Below are positions 17,227 through 25,908 of a DNA stretch of 64,000 nucleotides, piece after piece; position 1 is the first letter of the stretch; every line of letters starts with the position of its first letter. The DNA is taken from contig NZ_RCTF01000020.1 in the NCBI RefSeq assembly GCF_003667445.1, forward strand, positions 38,569-102,568. Reading direction: 5' to 3'. The notes below the pieces were generated by a model. That model saw nothing but the letters and a program-made list of their open reading frames with translations, made no database searches and was not told where the DNA came from. A program made the translations under genes and the position numbers. The DNA is from Xanthobacter tagetidis. Lineage in GTDB: Bacteria; Pseudomonadota; Alphaproteobacteria; Rhizobiales; Xanthobacteraceae.

Positions 17227-17937
17227 TCAGGACGCCGCGGCGGCTTTTTCCCCGATGCGCCTAGCGCCGGCGTCGGGCAGCGGCGCGAGCCGGCGGTGCA
17301 GGTGCACCATGTAGGCCATGCCGAACACCGGGGTGATGAGGTTGAGGATCGGCACCAGCAGGATCGGCGAAATCAGGAGGCCGGCAATGAAGATGGTGGT
17401 GGCGTTGGCCCGGCGCAGCGCCCGTGCCTCCTCCGGCGTGCGGTAGCGCATGGCCGCCATCTCGAAATATTCGCGCGAGAGCAGGTAGGCGTTGGCGACA
17501 TAGAAGACGATCACGTTCACGCCCGGCACCAGCAGCAGGAGCAAAGCGGCGAGGTTGACCGCCAGCACCAGGCCGAAGAAGCGGATGGAATAGGCAAGCG
17601 AGCGCAGGATGGGCTGCGGCGTGCCGCGCCGGTCGCCGGGATAGCTCGCGCCCTCCACCCGCTCCGCCACGTCGTCGGCGAAGAAGCCGGCCACCAGCGA
17701 GGAGGCCGCCGGCACCAGATAGAACACGCCGAACACCAGCCCGAGCCCGGCCACCACGGCGAGCGTGGTCTCGACCCAGGGATAGGTCGGGATGTCGACG
17801 AAATGGGTCAGCGCCGCCTCCAGGCCGACGCCGAGCGCCACCAGCACCAGCAGGGCCAGGACGACGGATTTCAGCAGCAGCCCCCTCAGGAGGGGCGAGA
17901 AGGTCTGGCGCAGGGCTTCGAAGGCGGCGGCGAGCAT
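17227..17937 (-). CDS. EI24/CysZ-like membrane protein
   Basis: 236 aa with four to five hydrophobic segments (LKSVVLALLVLVALGVGLEA, TTLAVVAGLGLVFGVFYLVPAASSLVAGFF, LVLAVNLAALLLLLVPGVNVIVFYVANAYLLSREYFE, IFIAGLLISPILLVPILNLITPVFGMAYMVHLH). The YLLSREYFEMAAMRYRT motif and the double proline-containing helix are typical of the EI24 (PF07264) family, to which the sulfate channel CysZ belongs. No cysteine biosynthesis gene is near, so a sulfate role is only possible. Confidence 0.8.
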   Translation of the reverse strand: MLAAAFEALRQTFSPLLRGLLLKSVVLALLVLVALGVGLEAALTHFVDIPTYPWVETTLAVVAGLGLVFGVFYLVPAASSLVAGFFADDVAERVEGASYPGDRRGTPQPILRSLAYSIRFFGLVLAVNLAALLLLLVPGVNVIVFYVANAYLLSREYFEMAAMRYRTPEEARALRRANATTIFIAGLLISPILLVPILNLITPVFGMAYMVHLHRRLAPLPDAGARRIGEKAAAAS

Positions 17938-18065
17938 GGCGCGTCCCGGTGGCGGTTCCGGTCACAGGTAAGCGCTCCCGGCCGCGCCCTCAAGGGCACG
18001 ATGGCACCCGGCGCAGGGTGGCCGCCAGATCGGCGCGGCACGTCGGCTGCGCCCGTCTAAAACGC

Positions 18066-18126
18066 GAATGAACGTTCATTCTTGCGCGAGCGTGGCCTTT
18101 CGGGTAGTGAGAGCGAACGTTCATTC
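18066..18126. promoter_or_regulatory. Paired TetR-type operators upstream of the efflux operon
   Basis: GAATGAACGTTCATTC (18066-18081) is a perfect 16-bp palindrome. A second, imperfect site, GAACGTTCATTC (18115-18126), repeats the core and one half 45 bp downstream. They bracket the likely promoter of the tetR-MFP-RND operon and are good candidates for self-repression by the TetR protein. Confidence 0.7.
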
Positions 18127-18143
18127 GCATCCCGGAGCCTGCC

Positions 18144-18773
18144 TTGTCCCTCCTCCTAGCGCCGCGCGCGGAAACGCCTGCCGGCCCGAAGCGCAGTCCC
18201 CAGCAGCAGCGCATCCTCGCCGCCGCCATGGCCTGCTTCGCGCGCGACGGCTTCCACGGCGCCTCCATGCAGAAGATCTGCGCCGAGGCGGGGATGAGCG
18301 CCGGGACGCTCTACCGCCACTTCCCCTCCAAGGAGGCGATCATCGCCGCCATCGTCGAGGACGAGCGGGCGGAGCGGCTCAAGGTGTTCGACGAGGTGCA
18401 CAAGGCGCCCACCATCCTCGGCGGGCTGATGCACTGCCTGCGCCTGCTGCTTGAGGAGCAGGCACTGCCCACCGCCACGCTCGGCCCCGAGATCATGGCC
18501 GAGGCGATCCGCAACGCCTCGCTGCGCGCAGCGGTGGAGCCCTGCGAGGCGGAGACCCGCGGCCACCTGATGGCGGCGCTGGAGGAGGCGGTGGCGCGCG
18601 GCGAGATCGACCCTGCAATTCCCCTCGACCAGGTGCTGGTGCTGCTCCAGATCCTCGGCGACGGCATCATCCTCAACCATCAGCTTCACCCCGAATGGAA
18701 CATCACGGAGCGGCTGCCGGAGCTGCACCGGCTGGTGGTGCGCATGCTCGCGCCGGCGCCGAAGGCCGTCTGA
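18144..18773 (+). CDS. TetR/AcrR-family repressor of the RND efflux operon
   Basis: 209 aa from TTG 18144. The TetR DNA-binding domain lies near residues 20-65 (RILAAAMACFARDGFHGASMQKICAEAGMSAGTLYRHFPSKEAIIAAIVE). The C-terminal part is all-helical and presumably forms the ligand and dimer domain. It lies upstream of, and co-directional with, MFP and RND genes, and palindromes at 18066-18126 precede it. By analogy with AcrR/MexR-type systems it should repress the operon until an effector binds. The inducer is unknown. Confidence 0.88.
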   Translation: MSLLLAPRAETPAGPKRSPQQQRILAAAMACFARDGFHGASMQKICAEAGMSAGTLYRHFPSKEAIIAAIVEDERAERLKVFDEVHKAPTILGGLMHCLRLLLEEQALPTATLGPEIMAEAIRNASLRAAVEPCEAETRGHLMAALEEAVARGEIDPAIPLDQVLVLLQILGDGIILNHQLHPEWNITERLPELHRLVVRMLAPAPKAV

Positions 18774-18898
18774 CCATGGCCGCCCGCCGCCGCTCGCCCC
18801 TGCGTCAACCTGGCCGTGGCCCGTCCGCATCGCGTCACGGGATTGCCGCCGTTGCTGCCCATCTTCCGCCGCCCGCACTTCAGAAGGTCCTCTCCCTC

Positions 18899-20092
18899 AT
18901 GGCCCGCGCCGCCACTCCTGCGTTCCCCGTGCTCGTCCTGGCCGCGGCCGGCCTGATGGCAGCGCCCGCCGCCGCGCTGGCCGAGGCCTCCACCGCCGCG
19001 GCGCCGTCCGCCCTCAGCGTCACCGTGGTGCGGCCGCTGGAGGACAAGATCACCGAGACGCTGCTCGTCACCGGCTCGCTTCTGCCGCGCGAGGAGATCG
19101 AGGTCGGCCCCGAGATCGAGGGCTACCGCGTGGTGGAGATCCTGGCGGAGGTCGGCGACGCGGTGGCCAAGGGCCAGGTGCTCGCCCGCCTCTCCCGCGA
19201 GGTGCTGGAGACCCAGCTCGCCCAGAACACCGCCAGCGCCGCCAAGGCCCGCGCCGCCATCGCCCAGCAGCGCGCCACGGTCGACCAGACGCTGGCGCAG
19301 GAGACCGAGGCGAGCGCCGCGGTCGACCGCGCCCGCCAGCTGCGCAAGAGCGGCACCGTCTCCCAGGAGACCCTCGACGAGCGCGAGCGCGCCGTGAAGG
19401 TGGCGAGCGCCCAGGTGGCGGCCGCCCGCGAGGCGCTCATCGCCGCCGAAGCGGAGGAGGTGTTCGTCAAGGCGCAGCGCGACGAGATCGAGGTGCGGCT
19501 GAAGCGCACCGAGGTGCGCGCCCCGGCGGCCGGCATCGTTCTGGCGCGCACCGCCCGCGTCGGCGCCATCGCCTTGTCGGCGCGCGCCGAGCCGCTGTTC
19601 CGCATCGCCCAGGACGGCGCCATCGACCTCGACGCCGAGGTGCCCGAGGACGCCATGCCGCGCATGAAGGCCGGCCTCAAGGCCGAGGTCACGCCCGCCG
19701 GCTTCGACGCGCCGCTCGCCGGGACGGTGCGCCTCGTCTCCGCCGAGGTGGACAGGTCCACCCGGCTCGGCAAGGTGAAGATTGCGCTCCCCGCGGACCC
19801 GCGCCTGAAGCCCGGCGCCTACGGGCGCGGCGTGATCGAGCTCGGCAGCCGGAGCGGCCTGTCGCTGCCGCAGTCGGCCGTGATGTTCGACGCCGCCGGC
19901 GCCTATGTGCTCGGCGTCGCGAACGGCATCGTCGCGCGCCGCCCGGTGAAGGTGGCGCTCAAGAGCGCCGGACGCATCCTCGTCGTCGACGGGCTCGTGG
20001 CCGGCGAACAGGTGGTGGCGCGCGCCGGCGGCTTCCTGCGCGAGGGCGACCGGGTCAGCCCGATCGAGACCGCCGCGAACGAGGTGCGCTGA
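18899..20092 (+). CDS. RND efflux periplasmic adaptor (membrane fusion protein)
   Basis: 397 aa. The signal peptide (about 1-28, ending AAALA) is followed by the barrel-sandwich start GYRVVEILAEVGDAVAKGQVLARL, a long coiled-coil hairpin (ETQLAQNTASAAKARAAIAQQ to EERERAVKVA-type heptads, about residues 100-200), the second lipoyl half RAPAAGIVLARTARVGAIA, and beta-barrel and proximal domains. ATG 18899 follows an AGAAGG element; upstream codons overlap tetR. Its stop overlaps the RND start (TGATG). It links the inner-membrane pump to an outer-membrane channel that is not encoded here. Confidence 0.92.
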   Translation: MARAATPAFPVLVLAAAGLMAAPAAALAEASTAAAPSALSVTVVRPLEDKITETLLVTGSLLPREEIEVGPEIEGYRVVEILAEVGDAVAKGQVLARLSREVLETQLAQNTASAAKARAAIAQQRATVDQTLAQETEASAAVDRARQLRKSGTVSQETLDERERAVKVASAQVAAAREALIAAEAEEVFVKAQRDEIEVRLKRTEVRAPAAGIVLARTARVGAIALSARAEPLFRIAQDGAIDLDAEVPEDAMPRMKAGLKAEVTPAGFDAPLAGTVRLVSAEVDRSTRLGKVKIALPADPRLKPGAYGRGVIELGSRSGLSLPQSAVMFDAAGAYVLGVANGIVARRPVKVALKSAGRILVVDGLVAGEQVVARAGGFLREGDRVSPIETAANEVR

Positions 20093-23000
20093 TGGCTCTG
20101 AACGTCTCCGCCTGGGCGATCCGCAAGCCGATCCCCTCGCTCGTCCTGTTCGTGGTGCTCACCGCGCTCGGCATCGTGCATTTCCGCTCGCTGCCGGTGA
20201 CGCAGATGCCGAACATCGACGTGCCCATCGTCATGGTCACCGTCACCCAGGCAGGCGCCGCGCCGAGCGAGCTTGAGACCCAGGTGACCAAGAAGGTGGA
20301 GAACGCCATCGCCGGCGTCTCCGGGGTGAAGCACATCACCTCCTCGATCTCCGAGGGAACCAGCGTGACCACGGTGGAATTCCACCTGGAGACGCTGGTG
20401 GACCGGGCGGTGAACGACACCCGAGACGCCGTCACCAAGATCCGCACCGAGCTGCCGCGCACCATCGACGAGCCGCTGATCCAGCGCGTGGACATCGAGG
20501 GCCTGCCGATCGTCACCTTCGCGGTGTCCTCGCCGGCCATGACGCCGGAGGAGCTGTCCTGGTTCGTCGACGACACCATCGCCCGCGCGCTCCAGGGCAT
20601 CCGCGGCGTCGCCCAGGTGAAGCGCGAGGGCGGTGTCGACCGCGAGATCCGCGTGGCGCTCGACCCCGACCGGCTGATGGCGCTCGGCGTCACCGCCGCC
20701 GAGGTCTCGCGCCAGCTGCGCGCCACCAACGTGGACGTCTCCGGCGGCCGCGGCGAGGTGGGCACCCAGGAGCAGTCGATCCGCACGCTGGCTGGCGCCG
20801 CCAGCGTCGAGGACCTGGCCGACACCCGCATCGCGCTGTCCAACGGGCGCTCGGTGCGCCTGAAAGACCTCGGCACGGTGAGCGACGGCGCGGCTGAGCC
20901 GCGCGTCTTCGCCCAGCTCAACGGCAAGAACGTGGTGGCGTTCGGCGTCTACCGCGCCAAGGGCTTCTCCGACGTCACGGTCTACGACCGGGTGCAGAAA
21001 GACCTCGACAAGCTGCGCGCCGCCTATCCCAACGTCACCGTCACCGAGATCGACACCACGGTCCGCTTCACCAAGTCGGACTACCAGAGCGCCATGCACA
21101 CGCTGATCGAGGGGGCGATACTCGCGGTCATCGTGGTGTTCCTGTTCCTGCGCGACTTCCGGGCGACGGTCATCACCACGCTCGCCATCCCGCTGTCCAT
21201 CCTGCCCACCTTCTGGGTCATGGACATGCTGGGCTTCTCGCTCAACGCGGTGAGCCTCCTGGCGGTCACGCTCGTCACCGGCATCCTGGTGGACGACGCC
21301 ATCGTCGAGATCGAGAACATCGTGCGGCACATGCGGCAGGGCAAGTCGCCCTACCGCGCCGCCATCGAGGCGGCGGACGAGATCGGCCTCGCGGTGATGG
21401 CCACCACGCTCACCATCGTCGCGGTGTTCGTGCCGGTATCCTTCATGGGCGGCATCGCCGGGCAGTACTTCAAGCAGTTCGGCATCACGGTGGCGATCGC
21501 GGTGCTGTTCTCGCTGGCGGTGGCGCGGCTCATCACGCCGCTGCTCGCCGCTTACTTCCTGCGCGACGGCGGGCACGTGCCGAAAGACGGCATCGCCATG
21601 CGGGGCTACATGCGCCTGCTCGGCTGGTCGGTGCGGCACCGCTTCGTGACCATCGCCATGGGCCTCGGCATCTTCGTCGGCACCGTGTTCCTGTCGACGC
21701 TCCTGCCGTCCGGATTCCTGCCCACCAACGACATCTCCCGCTCCATGCTCTCCATCGAGCTGCCGCCGGGCACGACGCTGGCCGAGACCCAGCGCGTCGC
21801 CGACCGCATCACCCGGATGATGCTGGAGCGGCCCGAGGTGCGCGCGGTCTACGCCACCGCCGGCGGCGGCGGGCAGGGCGGCCTCGCCATGATGGCCGGC
21901 GAGGTGCGCAAGGCGCAGATCGTCATCAACCTGAAGCCGCGCGCCGAGCGTGAGATCAGCCAGAAGGCCTTCGAGGCCGAGCTGCGCGCGCCGCTCGCCG
22001 CCATGCCCGACATGCGCGTGACCTGGAGCAATGACGGCCAGAACGCGCAGCGCGGTTTCCAGGTGATCCTCTCCGGCAATGACGGCGCGGCGGTGGAAAA
22101 GGCGGCGCTGGCGCTGGAGAAGGAGATCCGCGACGGCGTGCCGGAGCTCACCAACGTGGTGTCCTCCGCCGCCCTCGACCGGCCGGAGATCCGCATCGTG
22201 CCGAAGCTCGACGAGGCGGCCGACCTCGGCGTCTCGGTGGATACCATCGCCGAGACCGTGCGCATCGCCACCATCGGCGACATCTCCGCCAACCTCGCCA
22301 AGTTCTCCGCCAGCGACCGGCAGATCGACATCCGCGTGCAGCTCGACGAGCGCGCCCGCACCCGGCTCGCCACCTTCGACGCGCTCAAGGTGCCCACCGC
22401 CTCAGGCGCCGCGGTGCCGCTCTCGGCGGTGGCGCGGGTGGAGTTCGGCAAGGGGCCGACCGCGCTCGACCGCTACGACCGCGCCCGCCGCATCGCGGTG
22501 GAAGCCGACCTCGTCGGCGCGACGCCGCTCGGCTCGGCGCTCGACAAGGTGAAGGCGCTGCCAGCGGCCCGGAACCTGCCGGCCGGCGTGACGCTGAAGG
22601 AAGCGGGCGACGCCGAGATCATGGAGGAGGTGTTCTCCGGCTTCGCCATGGCCATGGGGGCTGGCCTGATGATGGTGCTCGCCGTGCTGGTGCTGCTGTT
22701 CCACGACGTGCTGCAGCCCATTACCATCCTGATCTCGCTGCCGCTCTCGGTGGGCGGCGCCTTCATCGCCTTGCTCGTCACCGGCAATTCCATCTCGCTA
22801 CCGGTGGTGATCGGCTTCCTGATGCTGATGGGCATCGTCACCAAGAACGCGATCCTCCTGGTCGACTTCGCCATCGAGGCGATGGCGCACGGCATGGACC
22901 GCACCACGGCGCTGATGGAGGCCGGGCACAAGCGGGCGCAGCCCATCGTCATGACTACCATCGCCATGGTGGCGGGCATGGTGCCCTCGGCGCTGGCGTT

Positions 23001-23259
23001 CGGCGAGGGCGGCGCGTTCCGCGCGCCCATGGCGATCGCCGTGATCGGCGGCCTCATCACCTCCACCGTGCTGTCGCTGGTGTTCGTGCCGGCGGTGTTC
23101 TCGGTGATGGACGACGTGAGCCGCTTCCTCGGCCGACTGTTCGGCCGCTTCATCGGCGCCCGCGACGAGGCGCCGGAGGCAGGGCCGGGCGGCCACGGCG
23201 ACAGCCCGCATCAGCCGACCCTTCCGGGGCTGCCCCATCTGCCGCATGCCGCGGAGTGA
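20092..23259 (+). CDS. RND-family multidrug efflux transporter (AcrB-like)
   Basis: Proton-driven inner-membrane pump of 1055 aa with the standard 12 TM helices and two large periplasmic loops. It begins IRKPIPSLVLFVVLTALGIVHFRSLPVTQMPNID. The proton relay pair is visible in TM4 (TGILVDDAIVEIENIVRHM), and GVSGVKHITSSISEG and VKREGGVDREIRVALDP lie in the porter domain. The C-terminus is unusually His/Pro-rich (HGDSPHQPTLPGLPHLPHAAE). There is no TolC-like gene in the operon, so it must use a channel encoded elsewhere. Substrates are unknown; the organisation resembles MexCD/VexF-type clusters. Confidence 0.93.
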   Translation: MALNVSAWAIRKPIPSLVLFVVLTALGIVHFRSLPVTQMPNIDVPIVMVTVTQAGAAPSELETQVTKKVENAIAGVSGVKHITSSISEGTSVTTVEFHLETLVDRAVNDTRDAVTKIRTELPRTIDEPLIQRVDIEGLPIVTFAVSSPAMTPEELSWFVDDTIARALQGIRGVAQVKREGGVDREIRVALDPDRLMALGVTAAEVSRQLRATNVDVSGGRGEVGTQEQSIRTLAGAASVEDLADTRIALSNGRSVRLKDLGTVSDGAAEPRVFAQLNGKNVVAFGVYRAKGFSDVTVYDRVQKDLDKLRAAYPNVTVTEIDTTVRFTKSDYQSAMHTLIEGAILAVIVVFLFLRDFRATVITTLAIPLSILPTFWVMDMLGFSLNAVSLLAVTLVTGILVDDAIVEIENIVRHMRQGKSPYRAAIEAADEIGLAVMATTLTIVAVFVPVSFMGGIAGQYFKQFGITVAIAVLFSLAVARLITPLLAAYFLRDGGHVPKDGIAMRGYMRLLGWSVRHRFVTIAMGLGIFVGTVFLSTLLPSGFLPTNDISRSMLSIELPPGTTLAETQRVADRITRMMLERPEVRAVYATAGGGGQGGLAMMAGEVRKAQIVINLKPRAEREISQKAFEAELRAPLAAMPDMRVTWSNDGQNAQRGFQVILSGNDGAAVEKAALALEKEIRDGVPELTNVVSSAALDRPEIRIVPKLDEAADLGVSVDTIAETVRIATIGDISANLAKFSASDRQIDIRVQLDERARTRLATFDALKVPTASGAAVPLSAVARVEFGKGPTALDRYDRARRIAVEADLVGATPLGSALDKVKALPAARNLPAGVTLKEAGDAEIMEEVFSGFAMAMGAGLMMVLAVLVLLFHDVLQPITILISLPLSVGGAFIALLVTGNSISLPVVIGFLMLMGIVTKNAILLVDFAIEAMAHGMDRTTALMEAGHKRAQPIVMTTIAMVAGMVPSALAFGEGGAFRAPMAIAVIGGLITSTVLSLVFVPAVFSVMDDVSRFLGRLFGRFIGARDEAPEAGPGGHGDSPHQPTLPGLPHLPHAAE

Positions 23260-23266
23260 GGCGGGT

Positions 23267-23557
23267 TCAGGAGCCTTCGGCGATATCCTCTCCGGTGATC
23301 TCCTGGAAGAGGCGGGCGCGCGCCGCCTCCAGCTCGCCGCGGTAGTCCTCGGCGAACGGCGCGCTCAGCACCTGCTCGAACGCCGCCACCAGGGTCCACA
23401 AAGCGGCGGGCTCGGCCGGGTGGCCGAAGCGGGCGCTCTGCAACTCGGCGTCGGGCGGGTCCGCGAGCCGGGCGATGACGTCGAATGCCACGATCGCCGC
23501 ATCGCGCGGCAAGGTCAGCGTCACCATGTCGTCGGCGGGCGTTTCGGGCTCGGTCAT
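23267..23557 (-). CDS. Conserved small hypothetical protein
   Basis: 96 aa from ATG 23557 (MTEPETPADD). No signal peptide, TM or metal motif. The sequence is acidic and helical (AAIVAFDVIARLADPPDAELQ, ALWTLVAAFEQVLSAPFAEDYRGELEAARARLFQEITGED). I do not recognise the family. It lies 43 bp downstream of tam on the same strand, probably co-transcribed, and converges on the RND gene with 7 bp between the stops. Confidence 0.6.
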   Translation of the reverse strand: MTEPETPADDMVTLTLPRDAAIVAFDVIARLADPPDAELQSARFGHPAEPAALWTLVAAFEQVLSAPFAEDYRGELEAARARLFQEITGEDIAEGS

Positions 23558-23600
23558 CGGCTCTCCCTCGGCTCGGTCTTTGCTGCGCTCTTGGGGACGA

Positions 23601-24392
23601 CTATCGGCGCGCAACGGCTACGATGAACAGGCGGGTGAACGGCAGCAGCACCTTGCCGTCCGCCCGCCGGTGGTAGGAGGCGGCGAGGCGCGCCTCGTAC
23701 TCCTCCAGGAACTGGACGCGCTCGTCGCCCTCCAGCGGGTCGATGAACGGCCTCAGGCCGGCGCCCTTCATCCAGTCGACGATGGCGCCCACCCCGTCGA
23801 GCGGGTGGTTGTAGACCGAATGCCAGATGTCCACCTGGGCGGCGTCGCGCACCAGCATGTCGTAATAGGTCTCGGGCGCCGGCAGCGGCGTGCGGGCGGC
23901 GGCGGCCTGCCTGAGCTTGTCCGCCCACGGGCCGACCAGCGCCGTCTCGCGCATGGCGACATGCGCCGGGCCGTCGAGATTGTCCGGCATCTGCACCGCC
24001 AGCGCGCCGCCCGGCGCCAGCAGCGACATGAGACGCGGCAGCACGGTCGCGTGGTCCGGCACCCATTGCAGCACGGCATTGGCATAGATGAGGGCGGCCG
24101 GGCGATCGAGCGTGAAGGTCGCGGCGTCGGCCAGCGCGAACCGCGCGCCCGGCAGCCGGTGGCGGGCGGCGGCGATCATGTCGGGCGAGGTATCGAGGCC
24201 GAGGATCTCGGCATCCGGAAAGCGCGCGGCGAGCAGCTCGGTGGAATTGCCCGGCCCGCAGCCGAGGTCCACCACCAGCGGCGGCGCGGCGTCCGAAGCC
24301 GCGACGTCGGGCACCTGCGCCAGCAGATCGCGCGCCGGGCGGGTGCGGGCATCCTCGAACTTCAGATACTGGCGGGCGTTCCAGTCGGCCAT
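23601..24392 (-). CDS. tam: Trans-aconitate 2-methyltransferase
   Basis: Uses S-adenosylmethionine to methylate trans-aconitate, an inhibitor of aconitase. 263 aa, the normal Tam length. The protein opens with MADWNARQYLKFEDARTRPARDLL, the Tam-specific N-terminus, followed by the SAM motif VVDLGCGPGNSTELL near residues 40-54 and LDTSPDMI. YANAVLQWVPDH and GGALAVQMPDN are also family typical. ATG 24392 is supported by this N-terminus. Confidence 0.93.
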   Translation of the reverse strand: MADWNARQYLKFEDARTRPARDLLAQVPDVAASDAAPPLVVDLGCGPGNSTELLAARFPDAEILGLDTSPDMIAAARHRLPGARFALADAATFTLDRPAALIYANAVLQWVPDHATVLPRLMSLLAPGGALAVQMPDNLDGPAHVAMRETALVGPWADKLRQAAAARTPLPAPETYYDMLVRDAAQVDIWHSVYNHPLDGVGAIVDWMKGAGLRPFIDPLEGDERVQFLEEYEARLAASYHRRADGKVLLPFTRLFIVAVARR

Positions 24393-24639
24393 GGTCCGTC
24401 TCCGGGCGGGAAGCGCCACTCTACAGAAGGTGCGTGCGGCGGGCAGCCGGAACATCGCCTCGTCCACCACCCGATCGCCACCGCCCGCGCGCGGCGTTCC
24501 GGGCTGGGACGAGCGTTCCGGCAAACGGCGCCGGCGCACGGTTTTCCGGCGAATGTCTCCCCGCTTCGGGAGCCGGGAGGGGCGGCGGCTGGAACCGCGC
24601 GATGCAGGAGGCGCGCGGCGCGATGGGGCGCCCGGACCA

Positions 24640-24657
24640 CTGTAGTCGTCGCGTCAC
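24640..24657 (+). promoter_or_regulatory. Possible Pho box upstream of phnD
   Basis: CTGTAGT-CGTC-GCGTCAC has the Pho-box layout of two 7-bp direct repeats separated by 4 bp. Each repeat matches CTGTCAT/C at five of seven positions. It lies 47 bp before ATG 24705. The match is weak, but the position suits PhoB control of a phosphonate transporter. Confidence 0.35.
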
Positions 24658-24704
24658 AGAAAATTCGTACATCCCCTCCACCGATCCCGTCCCTGGAGGG
24701 TTCC

Positions 24705-25670
24705 ATGTCCTTCGCCGCCTTCGCGCGCGTCACGCTCGCGGCCGCCGCCTTGCTGCTGCCCGGCGCCGCGCTCGCCGACTTCAAGCTCGATCCGCGATTT
24801 ACCGACGCCAACGGCGACATGGTCGCCGACGCGCCGGCCGACACGGCCAAGCAGCTCGACCCCGACACCCTGGTGTTCGCCTATACCCCGGTGGAGGACC
24901 CCGCGGTCTATGCCAAGGTGTGGGCCGAGTTCCTCGACCACCTGGCGAAGACCACCGGCAAGAAGGTCCAGTTCTTCCCGGTACAGTCCAACGCCGCGCA
25001 GCTCGAAGCGATGCGCGCGGGGCGCCTGCACGTGGCCGGCTTCAACACCGGCTCCAATCCCATCGCGGTGGCCTGTTCCGGCTTCGTGCCCTTCACCATG
25101 ATGGCGGCGAAGGACGGGGCCTACGGCTACGAGATGGAGATCATCACCTATCCCGGTTCCGGCATCGCCAAGGTCGAGGACATCAAGGGCAAGAAGATGG
25201 CCTTCACCTCCGAGACCTCGAACTCCGGCTACAAGGCGCCGTCCGCGCTTCTGAAGTCGCAGTTCGGCATGGAGGCCGGCAAGGACTTCGAGCCGGTGTT
25301 CTCGGGCAAGCACGACAATTCCATCATCGGCGTCGCCAACAAGGACTATCCCGCCGCCGCCATCGCCAATTCGGTGATGAAGCGCATGATCGCCCGCGGC
25401 GTCATCAAGCCCGAGCAGGTGGTGACGATCTACAAGTCGCAGACCTTCCCCACCACCGGCTACGGCTATGTCTACAACCTGAAGCCCGAGCTGGCCGAGA
25501 AGGTGAAGCAGGCCTTCTTCACCTTCGACTGGGAAGGCACCGCGCTCCAGAAGGAGTTCAAGTCCGCCGAGCCGCCGCAGGAGAAGTTCATCCCCATCAC
25601 CTTCAAGGACACCTGGGCGGTGGTGCGGCAGATCGACGACGCCATGGGCGTCGCCTACACCTGCAAGTGA
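24705..25670 (+). CDS. phnD: Phosphonate/phosphate-ester ABC transporter, substrate-binding protein
   Basis: Periplasmic receptor of 321 aa. Signal peptide MSFAAFARVTLAAAALLLPGAALA precedes DFKLDPRF. The body matches PhnD/PtxB/PhnD1-type proteins: LVFAYTPVEDPAVYAKVWAEFLDHL, the ligand loop VQSNAAQLEAMRAGRLHVAGFNTGS, and FTSETSNSGYKAPSALLKSQFGM, which carries the Ser/Thr/Ser residues that bind the phosphonate oxygens in the family. ATG 24705 follows CTGGAGGG. It is the first gene of phnDCEE. The ligand could be a phosphonate, phosphite or a phosphate ester. Confidence 0.92.
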   Translation: MSFAAFARVTLAAAALLLPGAALADFKLDPRFTDANGDMVADAPADTAKQLDPDTLVFAYTPVEDPAVYAKVWAEFLDHLAKTTGKKVQFFPVQSNAAQLEAMRAGRLHVAGFNTGSNPIAVACSGFVPFTMMAAKDGAYGYEMEIITYPGSGIAKVEDIKGKKMAFTSETSNSGYKAPSALLKSQFGMEAGKDFEPVFSGKHDNSIIGVANKDYPAAAIANSVMKRMIARGVIKPEQVVTIYKSQTFPTTGYGYVYNLKPELAEKVKQAFFTFDWEGTALQKEFKSAEPPQEKFIPITFKDTWAVVRQIDDAMGVAYTCK

Positions 25671-25743
25671 CGCCGAAGGCGTCACAGCCGGCGCGCGTGA
25701 CAGGTGTGGGTCATGAGCCCCCTGCACGCGGCCTTGAGGGTCC

Positions 25744-25851
25744 GTCATCCCCCGGCTTGTCCGGGGGATCCACGGTGCCGCGAGGCCGTGCCCTGCGAAC
25801 GCGTGGCCCCTGCGCCGCCCGGTGGATGCCCCGGACAAGCCGGGGCATGGC
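25744..25851. repeat. 108-bp paired-palindrome (REPIN/BIME-like) element, copy 1
   Basis: Two 30-bp palindromic arms in inverted orientation (25744-25773 and 25822-25851) are separated by 48 bp. The left arm has stem CCCCCGG/CCGGGGG around CTTGT, the right CCCCGG/CCGGGG around ACAAG-type loops. The element fills the space between phnD and phnC and can form a strong hairpin in the transcript. Confidence 0.8.
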
Positions 25852-25908
25852 GGCGGTGGACGGGGCCTTGTCCGGGACCATTCGGTATCCGCTCCCCGGC
25901 CTACGCTT

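Noticed and set aside
15068..17314. Very long plus-strand open frame across glk and the CDF gene
   Set aside because: The translation is His/Gln/Arg/Gly-rich with no domain; the minus-strand frames carry clear glucokinase and CDF motifs.
19903..21639. Long minus-strand open frame inside the RND gene
   Set aside because: Antisense shadow of a recognised RND transporter with strong motifs on the plus strand.
25744..25851. REPIN-like repeat as a CRISPR unit
   Set aside because: Single inverted pairs at scattered sites, not regularly spaced direct repeats with unique spacers; no cas genes.
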